Of a DNA stretch of 64,000 nucleotides, positions 13,827-63,727 are shown one piece after another. The DNA lies in assembly GCA_964036295.1 (NCBI GenBank), contig OZ038462.1, positions 29,536,855-29,600,854 of the forward strand, in the 5' to 3' direction. The notes beneath the pieces were generated by a model. The model was not told the DNA's origin. It made no database searches and saw nothing but the letters and a program-made list of their open reading frames with translations. Origin of the DNA: Plumapathes pennacea. Lineage: Eukaryota; Cnidaria; Anthozoa; Antipatharia; Myriopathidae. The translations under genes were made by a program, and so were the position numbers. The stretch's first letter is position 1. Each line of letters begins with the position of its first letter.

Positions 13827-14757
13827 CACAATTCAATAAACACATTGACTTTTCGAACAGCTTACATTTTGAGTGATACATGATAAAGCCTTACACACGA
13901 GCCTTGTCACATAATCATGCTTACAATTTCCTAAAATACAAAGTAACTTTAAACTTTAGGACCTATTTTCAGATAAGAAATATAACACGTTAAATATTCC
14001 CATCTCTTCACTCTTGGGGCTTCGATCGAAACAATCCACAAAAGAATCCCCTAGAAAATTTACCTCGTTTTTGCTAAAAATAAATACTTTAATATTATTT
14101 TCAGCATTACACGCAACTTCAATACTAACTATGCAGCCAAACTCTATTCCACAATTAACACCACTACAAGCAAAGAATGACTGTTTATATGGTACATGTA
14201 CTCTTCGTGCAAGTTTCAAGAATTAGCAAACCCGCAAATTTGCTTCAACACTGGCCTTCAATCTGTACGAGCAATCGGCGTGTACCATGTTTAGTTTTCT
14301 GTTTTTGACGACGCTCGCCTACGAACCTCGCGAGCTTCCCGGTGGGGGTAGGACTGGGGGGTTTTGCAAGTTTCTGAGACGCCCGAGGGGCCTGGCGTAA
14401 TCCAAACATAAGTTGTGGAGCAGCCACAAAATTATATTTAGTTTGGATTGAGAAACTAGCGAAAACAAGCGCTTTAACCCATTCCAACATCTTCCATGTT
14501 TCACACTATTATACTGTCAGGTATTTTCTGGTTACGCTATGATAATGTATCTCTCATAATGCAACTGTAATGAGAATTTGACTCAGAGAAACCTCCTGAA
14601 CTGTTGAACGAAACTCGGATGTGTGACAGCGCTCAATTTCTCACAGCAATGTCCACGTTGTTGCTGGGCGGAGTTTACTATTTTCTACTTCTAAAATGTG
14701 GACTGAACAGAGATAGCAGTGTGGAGGTCAAAAGCGATGACCTGGGCCTGATGACCT

Positions 14758-52582
<37,825 letters not shown>

Positions 52583-55020
52583 GGCATTTAATGGAGGGCT
52601 CCCTCGTCATGGTGTCTTCCTACTACGGCCCTAAAAACACATCAAGGTTAATTTTTAAATTGTTTGACGTGAGGGCATATAACTCATGGCCGGCTGTTGA
52701 CAACGTAAAGAGGAAATTAAATCGCCGGGAATTTTTTCTAAAAGCACTTGGCTTACTTGTTTGGCAAAACTGTGCTGCAGACGTCATGACCTGTCTTTAT
52801 CGTAGCCGTCTTAAAACTACTGTAACATAACATGCAGGCTTAACTTTGACAACCGGATAAGACGTTCACGGCTCTCAGCAAGAGAAAAAGTCTGCCATCA
52901 CTGACGCGTGCGCCGTGCGGATTTAGTGGAGTGACATGGACTGGCCAATGAGAACACGCGTAAGGAAAGCTGACTCGTGTTCATGGTGCTAAAATTAGCT
53001 GCAAATATAGTAAATATGCAGTTGAACAAGGGGCTGATTTGGCGTATTCGGAATGCGGGGTGTTCATGCGTGTATATGTCACAACAAAAATCGCAACTAC
53101 AGTCAAACCTGTGTATTTTACAAGTCGGACCACCAAACAGACTCTGGCAATCTAGCTAGAGTCTGCAAATGTCGACGTTTATACAGATACCGGTTTCAAA
53201 TGCATAACTGTAATGTCAGTATTTGGCCGTGGTAAGTGCATTGAAGTGTGTTTTTTAATGTGAGGGAAAATTGACTCGTCCCTGGTGATGAAGAGATGAA
53301 ACCCCTGGATGAAACCGTGCACTTTCAACTTAATCATTCCGGTGGGTGCAAAAAGAAAATATTTCGTTTAAAAACTCATAAGAAATACAATACCAAATAT
53401 AGCCGTGTGTGAAAATCTTTTTCTCTCCCAGCTTTCCAAAACTGGCGTTACCCTAGCAACACAGACAGGTGTAGCACTGATGACGTCACGCACGGGCTAA
53501 TCTTGCCTTTAGGCAGAATTTCCCCCAAAAATATTTGGTAGTTGTTATTGTTGGCTCTTTAGATCGTTGAAAAAAGAAATGAAAAGTGGATCTGAGGCCA
53601 CTAATCAGAAATTCCGTCGCCTGTTTGGCTGGGTACTTGCAGAATTTCGAAAGCCTTGTATCCGTGCCATCTCAGTCCTGCGTCTGGCTAGACAAGAAGG
53701 CGAGGGGTGCGATTAGTGAGTGTGCTTTGAATTGTTAAATAATCCCCTCTTGGTTTCACGCAGCAGATATTTCATCAAACAGCTCAAATAGCACCCTTAC
53801 AAATCCGGCGTTGGCTTAGTGGATATAACTAGTACGGCTCATGACGAAACCATCACTGAGTCATCAGTCTGGCAGTCATTCAGCTTTCTCAACCGACTGA
53901 TCCCACTATTATTCTCTGTGCCAGTATATAAACAATTAATTGTGGGAGAACATCTACAGCTCTGTAATTCGTCTGTCCGTCAGAAAAGGGCCTAGTGTTG
54001 CTTGCGCCGTTCAGAAAATCATACACTACCGAAACGGAAAAATAAACACACTTCTCATTCTGGAACCGTAGCGGCACGGTTCCTTGTTTGAATTCCGGTA
54101 TACACGAGGGCCGATTTTCAGACCCTAAAATCTTCGCCGTTCTTTTTTACATACACCCGGAGGCAGACACTGTAAACTAGTCTTGGGGCACAACACATGC
54201 CAAAATACTGGAATTCAACGGCTGCCCCGCGGAACTAGACCGAAGTGAAAGCTCCACTGCCTTAAAAGCTGTCATCAGGATTGACGGATACTCCTTCGAC
54301 AATAAGTATAAAGAAACCGCCATGCAAACTGACTAGCTGAAAATACTTCACAATGGACAACTCTTTAACAGCGTTAAATTTGTCGAAAAACTGCCTAAAA
54401 TAAAGAGCCAAACACGTCAATTATTCAGTCTGCAGGAGACGCGCGTTCGCCTGTTTTTGCCGAGTTTGCGGTTACGTTCGGCAACTGTACGTTGCGGAAA
54501 AAAAAAAAAAAAGATTGGTGACGCAAAAATCCTTTTTTTCCCGTGATACCTACCTCTGCTTTTTCCCGAATGGAAGTTTTCATAAAAAGGAGTAATGCTT
54601 AGACCATATGCCGCTATATTGGACCCATGAGTCTGTGGTTTTCTGCAATAATTAGCCATCGCATAGCCAATATATATAATGATCTGACGTACTTTGCCCT
54701 AGACGTAAGGAGCCAAAACATGTACTGAATACAGAAACTAGGTCCACTATAGTTTCGGATTTTCCGTGTTTTCACCGGGCAACATTGCTGAAGCGGTACG
54801 TTGTTTCAGTAAAAAAAAAAATTATTGGAATACGGTACGTCAAGCAGCCTGTTCAGGTGTGATCACGCTGAATTGGAGGGTTCTATTTAACATGTAGATA
54901 TAGTGATAGCCAGCGAGTCTGCGGAAAACCGCCGGTGTCTTGAATGGTTGGCCGCGCTTCGATAGGGCCTAGGTATGAGTCTGGGGAAAACCACTGACCA
55001 AGTTTGATTTGATAGCGGGC
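52583..55020. promoter_or_regulatory. Divergent spacer between Furry and NAXE
   Basis: Furry (minus) and NAXE (plus) are transcribed away from each other across these 2.4 kb, so promoters and 5' UTRs of both should lie here. The only compact motif pair I can point to is the X-box plus CRE at 53447-53488. No supported exon was found; short open frames (for example 54417-54659) have no family features. A-runs occur at about 54498-54512 and 54810-54820. Confidence 0.5.
53447..53488. promoter_or_regulatory. RFX-type X-box followed by a perfect CRE
   Basis: GTTACCCTAGCAAC at 53447-53460 fits the RFX X-box pattern of two inverted half sites (GTTACC and AGCAAC). Twenty bases later TGACGTCA at 53481-53488 is a perfect palindromic CREB/ATF site. 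They lie about 0.9 kb upstream of the Furry start and 1.5 kb upstream of NAXE. Function is inferred from motif and position only. Confidence 0.4.
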
Positions 55021-57364
55021 ATGTGTTGGAGTCCCAGGATCTATTTTCATTTCTTTTTCATGTTGTTCAGGATTTCTTTCCTGTTCGGCCCTTTTCCGAG
55101 GTACTTTACCGGCTCCCATTTCTCAAGAAGGACAATGGTTAAGTATTTGACGCAAGAAGAAGCACAGAACATCGATCAAGAACTTTTCAACGAGTATTCC
55201 TTCAGCGTGGACCAGCTGATGGAACTGGCGGGCCTCAGTGTTGCAGTCGCTCTGACCAAAGCGTACCCGAGGCAAGGCAGCCAGCCGAATGTGTTGGTCG
55301 TGTGTGGTCCTGGGAATAATGGAGGCGATGGACTAGTCGCTGCCAGGCATCTTAAAATGTTTGTGAGTGGAACTAATTAATATATTATTTTTAGAGTTCA
55401 AGAACTGACCTTTCAAACGAGTCATAAGAATATACAGCCGTAATACTACACGCTTTAGTATCTAATAGGATATATTCATCTGACGGCATCCAGTGATTAA
55501 CCTGAGTTATCATGCAGGCCCCCATCAAGGGAGACTGAGGGGTGTGGGGTGGGTAGGGGTGGGGGTGAAGAAAATGAGCAAAAATCAGTTACTTAAGGGG
55601 AGGAGGAGAGGGAAGGGGGAAAAGGAGGGCCTGACACAAATCCATTCAGTGACTCGTATCTCAAATTCTGAATGTGCTGCTGATTGGATAAATAAACTTG
55701 GAATTAAACGTCACAGACACTAACCTATATAGTGACTGTCAACATGTCTAAAAATACTTGCATATTTGATGATTGAGCCGTAATGGTCGATTTTGTATGT
55801 AAACCTCAAAAGAGCCTATTTTCCCCCCAAAATCAAAGCAATATGTGGCCAAAAGTTATATTTCATGACGTGACACATCAAAACTGGGAGGTGATTTTAA
55901 TTGGGCACATGAAAAGGGTGGAAAGGCTGTTTTTTCGACTGGCTTTGTGCCAGGCTCTTCTTTCCCCCCCTGCCCTCCTCCCCATTTCTCATATTTCTCT
56001 TTCTTCTGTTCCCCTTAGAGTGCCTGACACTCGATCAGGTCATCCAGTGATTGGTAGGACATGATTCTCCATGATGCCTTCTGTAGAATTATAATCGGTT
56101 GGCGTTACACTCAATTTTCAATTACTCTGTGGACAAACGTGATAGTGGTGAAGCGAAAATTCAACAGACTTAATCAAACCAATATTAAAATTTTTAACAG
56201 ATTTTGTTTTTGTTTTGTCCGCCAGGGCTATTATCCAGCTATATTCTATCCCAAAAGGACAGACAAAGCTCTCTTCAACAATTTAGTCACCCAGTGTCAG
56301 AAGCTAGAAATCCCATTCCTCAAGCAACTGCCACCATTTGAACAGATTGATGCAGAAAACAAATTTGTGCTGGATGCAGTATTTGGCTTCAGTTTCAAGG
56401 GAAATGTGAGAGCTCCATTTGAAAGTGTTCTACAGACACTAAAACAAGTCACAGTTCCCCTGTGTTCTGTTGATGTTCCATCAGGTGAGAAATGGTGCAA
56501 AGAAAATCTTTGCCCTAATAGACCTTTTTCAACAATAGGTTACGTAACCCAAAATTAAGAATTCATTTTTGAGTACCTTAAATGGAAACAGCATAAAAAA
56601 GTATGTAGATATGTAAAATTTCAGGTCCTTAGGTCAAATTTGACAACTTTTGGGAAATGTTGCTGGTCCGGGGCAAGGCTTTTCCATTGATGATACTCAA
56701 AAACAAATTCTAGTTTTAAAACATGCTCTAATTTTGGGTCACATTACCTACTGAATGCCTTCTTTCATTGTCAGGTTGTTGGTGTTAATCCTCTTATCCC
56801 ACATAAGGGGTGGCGAATGGTAAAATCCGAGACTCACCGAGATGCCGAGACCCATGTTTCAAAATCCGAGCCCGAGACTCCAACGATTCTGACCGTGCGG
56901 AAAAAATCCGAGACTCCGAGACCGAAATGAACACACAAAAAACAAGATTTTGAGACTCATCAAAAAGACTTCCGAGATTCCGAGACCCGATCAAAAGTTT
57001 GCGAGACCCACGATTTTTGAGGTACCACTCGCCACCCCTCACATACATTTCCACTCCCATGGTTTCAACAATGTCACCTCCTACAGTACTCTAGATACTG
57101 TAAGTATATCATGGTCCAAATTTGAAAGGGGTTTCAAAATGAATTTTTTTTTGTTCAGGTTGGCATGTGGAAGATGGGAACTCAAATGGGCTTCAGCCAG
57201 ACTGCCTCATTTCACTGACAGCTCCCAAAAGGTGTGCTCGCCACTTTAAAGGGCGTTTTCACTTTCTTGGAGGGAGATTTGTCCCACCTTCATTATCCCA
57301 GAAGTACAACTTGTCACTGCCAGAATATCCAGACACTGAGCCATGCATTTTACTGAAAGAATGA
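55021..57364 (+). CDS. NAXE: NAD(P)H-hydrate epimerase (NAXE, YjeF-N family)
   Basis: Repairs damaged NAD(P)HX by interconverting its R and S epimers so that the partner dehydratase can restore NAD(P)H; in animals mainly mitochondrial. Three exons: 55021-55362, 56226-56484, 57159-57364, joined in phases 0 and 1, giving 268 aa from the first ATG. Signature segments are [20 protein letters not shown], the phosphate-binding [19 protein letters not shown] (GPGNNGGDG at 96-104), [32 protein letters not shown], and the end [20 protein letters not shown]. Alternative starts are ATG 55060 (a compact Arg/Phe-rich presequence, 255 aa) and ATG 55135 (strong context, cytosolic form, 230 aa). The Arg-rich, acid-free leader before residue 39 fits a mitochondrial targeting peptide. 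Confidence 0.95.
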
Positions 57365-57479
57365 CTCATATCCACCCATTTGTGACTGACAGAATGCTCG
57401 AATGTGTTGTTCCTGCTTACTAGCTTTATAGGGATAGCCTCCCAATATTAAATAGTAATACAAATACTGGGGTCAGTTC

Positions 57480-57485
57480 AATAAA
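57480..57485 (+). terminator. Poly(A) signal of NAXE
   Basis: AATAAA lies 116 bases after the NAXE stop codon, a normal position for a short animal 3' UTR. Confidence 0.65.
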
Positions 57486-58081
57486 ACATTTACAAGTGTA
57501 TTTTACAAGTTGGGCCAATTTCCCCACACATTAAAACATACTTTAATCCAGTACCATGACAAAATGAGTTCCAGTTATACAATATTGAGACATGTATCTG
57601 TAATGTTTTGCCAACTCTTGTCTGATTCTCCAATCCTTTTAGTGGTGTTTAAATAATGGTCCAACTTGTAATATATACATGTGTAACTGTTTATTGAATT
57701 GGTCCCTCGAATTATTTTGCTGGATGGGCAAAATCTTAGTGCTGTTATTACTTTTTGCAAGTATGATGGTATATGGTGCATGGCTGCCAACTTTTAAGTC
57801 AAAACTGGTAGTTACCTGATTCTCCACGTGGGAGCCAGTAGATTTACCAGCAGCACACAAAAAGGCCTGGAATAGAACCATCTGCTGTATTAAGTCGAGA
57901 TGTCAGTCTTTCTGTTTGTCATATGTGGTTCTTCTCTGTTGCAAATATGTATTTACATGTACACTGTATTTTCAGCTGTTTGACAAAAATCCTGCCGTGC
58001 ATTGTTTACGCTCCCTAGAGTGTCGTCACTGAAACGGCCAAGCTGGTGACGCTTTCATGCGGGTGCAAGTTGTGCGAGTAT

Positions 58082-58224
58082 CTGTCCCCCTTAAACAAGT
58101 TGGGGTTACCCGTGTTTTCTGTGGACAATAAAGTAGAAAGATGAGTTCAACGTACATCTTGCATTTCTCACGGTTTGCGTTGACTGGAACCTTGTGTTAG
58201 ACATAATATACCGTCCCAAGGGAT
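58082..58224 (-). pseudogene. Relic of an astacin-gene exon/intron junction
   Basis: This stretch aligns by eye with 63691-63874, which spans the first visible exon of the astacin gene and the intron before it. Shared pieces include AAACAAGTTGGGGT, CCGTGTTTTCTGTGGACAA, AAAGTAGAA and CGTCCCAAGGGATG. Read on the minus strand it still encodes NTGNPNLFKGD, compared with [11 protein letters not shown] in the intact exon. Only the 5' part of the exon is recognisable and nothing astacin-like follows, so I take it as a leftover of a tandem duplication. Confidence 0.7.
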
Positions 58225-58346
58225 GAGCGCTGCTTTGTGCGGATAGTGCTCAACAATGCGTAAAGAATTCCAGAACAAATCCCGAACAAATATAGAACCA
58301 TGCAGACCGTCCTTGATCCGGAGGGTGAAGAGCATTAATGAAATAA

Positions 58347-58552
58347 GGCTGCGTAGTATACGGATGCGTTTTCATCTCCCGTTTACACGAAAACGATCGG
58401 ATTCCACAAAAACGCATCGATTCGAAAATGCAGCTAACAGTGTGTTGTTCTCAAAACACTCAGGTTTCTATTTTCGTGTAAACAGCAAAAACTACAGGTG
58501 AAAATGCATCGTTTTCAAATAAAAACGCATCCATCAGGCATAAAACGCAGCC
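58347..58552. mobile_element. MITE with GGCTGCGT ends
   Basis: Starts GGCTGCGTAGTATACGGATG and ends AAAACGCAGCC. Sub-terminal GGATGCGTTTTCATC is inverted near the right end (AAAACGCATCC). It is 206 bp and non-coding. Confidence 0.65.
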
Positions 58553-59497
58553 GGCTTTGGTTTTCCAGGGAATAATGGTAGATTTTTAGAGCTGGAATAA
58601 TGAATAATGAACACTTATTACCCCTCTTCACCTTGATAATATAAAAAGTCGTTCTGGCTGCAGGTGTCGACAAGCAAACAAATTTCCAAATTTCCAGAAT
58701 CCATGTAGTGGGCGTTCATTGGAATTTACCTTCGGCTTCCATTGATAACATCTTTCAGAACTGACCAAACTACCGATGCTAATAAGATCAACTTTACTTC
58801 TTTTTTATCGGCAGTTTTAACCTGAAGGGTTTGTCCATAAGATTCCAACGCTTACTACGAAGGCCGCATTTTAACTGATTTGCATTGTAAAATTTGTTTA
58901 GAGAAATTGAAAATGATTACAGCCTTTGGGATTCTTGGTGTACGCCAGCAGCACACAACGCGAGAATCCACAAAAAGTTCAGTCATCTTTTCTAGAAAAG
59001 CTCCGCAGATGAAGTAGAAAATTTGGACAACGTCGTCTCACTTATAAAGACAGCAAAACATCTTATAGCTGAGCAAAGTCTGACTGTAATGTGTGTTTTT
59101 GTACTGGGTTGTTTGGATATCTGAGCTAGATGCGCGAAGACGATGCCTTTGAAGATTCAACCATCAAAGGCACTTTAGATGAAAATTCTACATCAGTCTT
59201 TCTTCGGCAAAAGTTTGTTTACCGGCTGCTGTCAATTGCCCTCTCACGGCGTAGAACTTTATGAGCAAATACGGCGAGTTACATTCAAGCATATCCGTTT
59301 CAAAATTGTATCTTTTCAATATATTGTTCGAAAAGATGGTTTACATGGAAGTGTGGTGGGACCAAATATCAATGATCAAAGAAATTAGTTCATTGCAGGT
59401 TTTTATTTGTGATTCATGCCAACAAGACAACTAGTACAAATCTTGTTTCAAGAGATCTCTAGCCAGAACAGTCTTGTGGTTGATCTGTTAAAACAAA

Positions 59498-59538
59498 AAA
59501 ACAAAAAACAAAACAAAAAACAAAAACAAAACAAAACA

Positions 59539-59571
<33 letters not shown>

Positions 59572-59572
59572 G
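59498..59572. repeat. A-rich / (AAC)n microsatellite
   Basis: A run of CAAAA/ACAAA units passes into about nine CAA triplets. Expected to be length-variable between individuals. Confidence 0.85.
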
Positions 59573-59945
59573 AATTGAAGAATCAGTTTGACTTGCCCAT
59601 TTTTTTCAGTTTCATCCTAGCTTCCTTCGTTTTACAAAAAAAAAATGTATTTTTAAATACATTTATCTTGAAGGTCTCGATCAAGGTTCGAGCATGCTTC
59701 CGGAAAAAGGTCGTCGCAGCGTTGCTATTTAGAGTACATACACAAACTATTTATCGTTGAAAAGATCTTGGACTGTTGAATGTAAAGTGGGTGTAATCTT
59801 TTTTTTTTTTCGTGTATTGCAAAAGGTACGCAAAGTGCGATTTAGGGTAATCTGAAAATTGTTTCAGGAACGGCAAAGAAATCTATCGAGTAAAATACGT
59901 CAGTTAAAACATGTCTGCTATTTTCGATATCTTTTTTCGTTCCCG

Positions 59946-59951
59946 TTTATT
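59946..59951 (-). terminator. Candidate poly(A) signal of the astacin gene
   Basis: The minus strand reads AATAAA about 350 bases after the stop codon at 60299-60301. I noticed no closer AATAAA. Positional inference only. Confidence 0.45.
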
Positions 59952-60298
59952 GAACAGTTCTTTATAAAAAAAACAAAACGGGTCCCAAAACGTTCCATCC
60001 ATTTGATAAGGGGATAAAATCATTAAAACGAAATGAGCTCGGGAGTAAAATAGTTTGTCAGCGCGACGTGGACTGGACCAAGTCAGCTTTCCTTCAGCCG
60101 CAAGAGTTATCACGGGCAAACTTCTCCAAAATCGCAATTCTCTAAACATTACTCACAATATTGTCCAGAACAGATGTGTATGTCCCACAGAGAGAAAAAG
60201 GGTAATAGAAGTAAGAGACCTGTTTCAGTGTCCGGCAAAAGCTAGAACTTCAAAGTTAAAAAAAAAAATTTTATGATGAACCTTTAACTTCTTATTAC

Positions 60299-63200
60299 CT
60301 AGCAGAGTTTGCAAGTCTTCTTGCAGTTTGCCCTGACATATTTGTGATAGCTGCAGTAACGTGTCCATCCACTGCAGCGCCTGTCCTTGTCAGCACAACT
60401 ACTTCCTATCATAAAAAATATGTTAATCATCGGTAAGAATGTTTGCTTTGAACTTTCACCATATTTTCGCAGACAGTTGAGTTGGGTCACTGTAAATGGA
60501 ATGATGTTTTACAGGCATTTGAGTTGTGTTCCAGAAGATTTTGAAAACCAGTCACTAACAAAAGATCGGCTCCTGATATGCATGTCTGCTGTCTCATCTT
60601 TCTTCCCTATTAAGAGTGATACGACAAAACTGAAGAAACAAGAAAAGTATTATGTGAATATGCATGTACAGTGTAATAACATATGTCACCATCAGTGTTG
60701 AAAAGTTGACTTACCACCACCACCTCCTCCTCCTCCTCCTCCTCCTCCACCACTACACTGACTCTTGTACAACAGGTTCATCTGCTGGGCATCTATGGCA
60801 CTGATACCCTGACGCTGGCCAAGTGTGACCTGCACAGTAATACACAGGTAGCATTTAGAAGCACTATTTATTATATACATACTGAGACATACTCACGAAA
60901 AAGCCATATCGTAAAATTTCGTACGCAAATGAGTTCTAGCCAATGAGAGGCCGCGAACGACGCTTTTCACACGTGAAAAAAATCGTTCGTCCAATCACCA
61001 GCTGCGAACGACGATTTTTCACTACTTTTAAAGGGTTTCCCGGTCCCATCATAAATATCTCAGTATGTATATAATAAACAGAAAACATCATGGAAAGTGC
61101 TTTGTACAGTTTTTATTCACTCGTTGTTTCGTATCATAAAACTCACTCGCTCGCAAAGCCTCGCTCGTTCGTTTTATGATACTTCACAACTCGTGAATAA
61201 AAACCGTACGCGCGCACTTTCCATGAAGTAATCTCTATATACAAAGTGCTTCAAAACATCAATCTTATCAAAAAGTATAGTAAGATTGGACGAACAGTAC
61301 GTGCCGTTTGTCGTATCAAAATAATCTTCTTGGAAACTTTCAAACCTTTGAGTCAGAGATTGAATTTTACACTAAAGTCTGCAGAAATATTGCATTTTAG
61401 ATGCCCAATCCATGTATTTTATCCAAATATCCGCATATACATATATATGCATTTTGAACATTGCAAAACAGTTTGGCACTGATGATTTTTTAACCCACTT
61501 TCAAAAGTTTGAGACATGACCCAAAATTACTTGTGAACAACCATCCAGAACGTACGATAGACTCCAGGTTAATACTTATTTTACTATGCATATTTAATTC
61601 TTTTTACACAATTTGGGGACATGCTCCGCATGGGCCTACACAGTAAACTAGTACAGCCTGTTAAATCTGAGTACCTTTTGAAACTGAACATAAAGTGTGA
61701 CCATTCAAATAAAAACTGTTTGTGGCATGAATGACTTGCATGTACTGTACATGTATTTCATGTCATTTTACATTTTACTATCAAGGACATTCAAACTGTA
61801 ATAATTCAAGTATTATATGGTTAAAACATGCGTTCATGCAGTGAAGGACTCCACCTACCCCTGATTGCTTGGAGACAATGGTGGGCCTGCCATTCTTGCT
61901 GAAAGCCCTACTACCATAGTGCATGACTGACCCATAATCGTATTTAGTGCCCAGGGAATCAATAGTACCTCTGTTGTACTTATTGAAGTTGAACTTGTTC
62001 CCTGAGTTTAAGTACAAAAAGAAATCAAAACAAACAAGTCATAAGTTCTCCAGGATGGAATGCTAGTACTCATAAGAACTATAGTTTTAGACTGTGTTAG
62101 AACAGACATAAAACATAATGATGAATCAACTAAAAGACTAATGAGCTTCTTTAAACGGCATTTACCTTTCCCACATCAACTTTTAGTTGATTTATCGTAT
62201 AATTTTCAACAGTTTCCACACAAGTGTAATATACTTGTAAGGTTGTATCCTTGCAGGATCTAGTCACATATGACCCATGAAATTTGTCTACACTACAATT
62301 TCAATTTTCAGAAACATTAAGAAGATTTGTGCAGGGGAAAAGTTGCTGGCTAGCAAGGTTATGAACTTTTGAGTGCTGCCAAAATATTTGATGTGAATAT
62401 ATTTATCCTTCACGCAGCACCCAAGGGGCTCAAATTCCACAACACTTAATTATCGCAATTTGCCTACTTTCGATAATGTTGTCCCACATGATTGTGACAT
62501 AACTGTCACGGTCAGGACGGGATTGCTCGTGATAGAATCCAAGAGCATGACCTGCAGGTACAAGTTAAAAACAAAGAGAAATTATATTATGCTACTAAAG
62601 TTTATCAACGAGGAGAGGTTCCCATAAATGCAGGCAGTGGTAACATTACTGTAAGCAAAATTTGTTTGTACAGTGAGTTTATAAAACTAATGCAAAAGTG
62701 CGAACACAAGATTACTAAATACATAGAGAATATTATATTGCAGTGCAAAGATATGAATTATATATTTTCAAGTATTTAGATTCACAGTCAAACACCAGAC
62801 ACTAATATTGAGAGATTTGAAGGGATCAGTTGATAGTTAGCTGTTTACTGACCTATCTCATGTGCCACTATTCCACGGTGCCAACAGCCTCGAGCCAGGT
62901 TGATGTCTTGCCGTGATCCTGTTCGCCCAACATAAGATGAACAACTGTAGAGACAGTGAAAGTAATAGCAATTATTTGGTTAAGGGCGATGTTTTGGGCC
63001 ATTGGCCTTAATTTTTGGGTCAAAATATTTGGCCTGATTTTGACATGAAGTTGGCAAATGTTAGTCAGTGGTGTCTTTGATAGTTCCCGCATAATAATAC
63101 TATATGCATACTAAAAACAAAAAAAGGAACATACATGTAAATCTTTGCATGGTTTTTTGTCTAAGTTATGGTTTGTGTCATCAGCCAGCTAGCATATTAC

Positions 63201-63727
63201 CATAAATGGTAAACAACAAAGAGGCCAATACTCACCCTGAACCAAGTTTGAAGTTTGCATAGCCACGCTCATTGGTTCGTTTCTTGAATCTGATGCATGT
63301 CTTGCTGGTCCACTCTTCCATTCCCGCCCGAATGGCAGCCATAGCTCGTGAGTCACGTGCTATGCAAAACAGAGCATACAACATAGTTTAACTCTCTTTA
63401 GCCACTCCGTAAGGCATACACCTCTTTAGAGCTCTATGGCGGACATGGTTAAATTTGCCGTATTTACTGGGGGTCCGGCCAGTATAAACTGTTTTGGTAT
63501 GTACCGGATATCGTTTTAAACATTTTGGTCTGAAATAACATTAAACAGTTCTCACTTACACAGACTTGAGTCAACCACATAGGCCATCACACCCCCTGGC
63601 CACTGTCTATTCTTGGTGGAACCCCGTCCAAGAGGTTTGTCCACATCCAGTCCCATCCTGGCCGCCAATTGCTGCTCCGGTGTAAATATCATGTCCCCCT
63701 CAAACAAGTTGGGGTCATCCGTGTTTT
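60299..63727 (-). CDS. Astacin (M12A) metalloprotease with polyglycine linker and ShKT domain; 5' part outside window
   Basis: Secreted zinc endopeptidase of the astacin/HMP type; cnidarian members act in extracellular matrix, digestion or venom. Seven exons: 63727-63560, 63359-63236, 62944-62853, 62551-62468, 62001-61859, 60829-60715, 60405-60299, all GT-AG with matching phases (about 276 aa seen). The first visible exon holds the end of the propeptide and the start of the mature domain ([15 protein letters not shown]). The zinc site [19 protein letters not shown] is split by an intron, and the Met-turn is [14 protein letters not shown]. The catalytic domain ends [11 protein letters not shown]. 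About a dozen glycines then lead to [20 protein letters not shown]...NCKKTCKLC, a six-cysteine ShKT domain at the very C-terminus. The signal peptide and most of the propeptide lie upstream of 63727 or beyond 64000. Whether it is a venom component cannot be told. Confidence 0.93.
60715..60752 (-). repeat. GGA/GGT microsatellite coding for the polyglycine linker
   Basis: The plus strand is a (CCT/CCA)n run. In the astacin frame it encodes about twelve consecutive Gly between the protease and ShKT domains, ending at the splice donor G|GTAAGT at 60715. Confidence 0.85.
60867..61078. mobile_element. MITE with 21-bp perfect terminal repeats
   Basis: TTATTATATACATACTGAGA at 60868-60887 is perfectly inverted as TCTCAGTATGTATATAATAA at 61058-61077. 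It is 212 bp. It contains TGAGAGGCCGCGAACGACG and a second, partly inverted ACGACG-containing half. It lies in the astacin intron just upstream of the penultimate exon. Confidence 0.8.
61089..61225. repeat. Foldback element directly beside the MITE
   Basis: CATGGAAAGTGC...TTTTTATTCACTCGT...GTATCATAAAAC on the left is inverted on the right (GTTTTATGATAC...CTCGTGAATAAAAA...GCACTTTCCATG). The loop is CTCGC-rich. Ten bases separate it from the element at 60867-61078. Confidence 0.72.

Larger units (their letters stand above)
57365..60298. other. Convergent spacer between NAXE and the astacin gene
   Basis: Holds the 3' ends of both genes, a relic of an astacin exon (58082-58224), one inverted-repeat element (58347-58552) and an A/AAC-rich microsatellite (59498-59572). 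I see no supported gene. The open frame at 58256-58501 lies mostly inside the inverted-repeat element. Confidence 0.55.

Noticed and set aside
55493-56064. Open frames inside NAXE intron 1
   Set aside because: Low-complexity Gly/Arg/Lys or Pro/Leu sequence without domain features; the intron boundaries are well defined by the NAXE reading frame.
58256-58501. 81-codon plus-strand frame
   Set aside because: It lies mostly within an inverted-repeat element (58347-58552) and has no domain.
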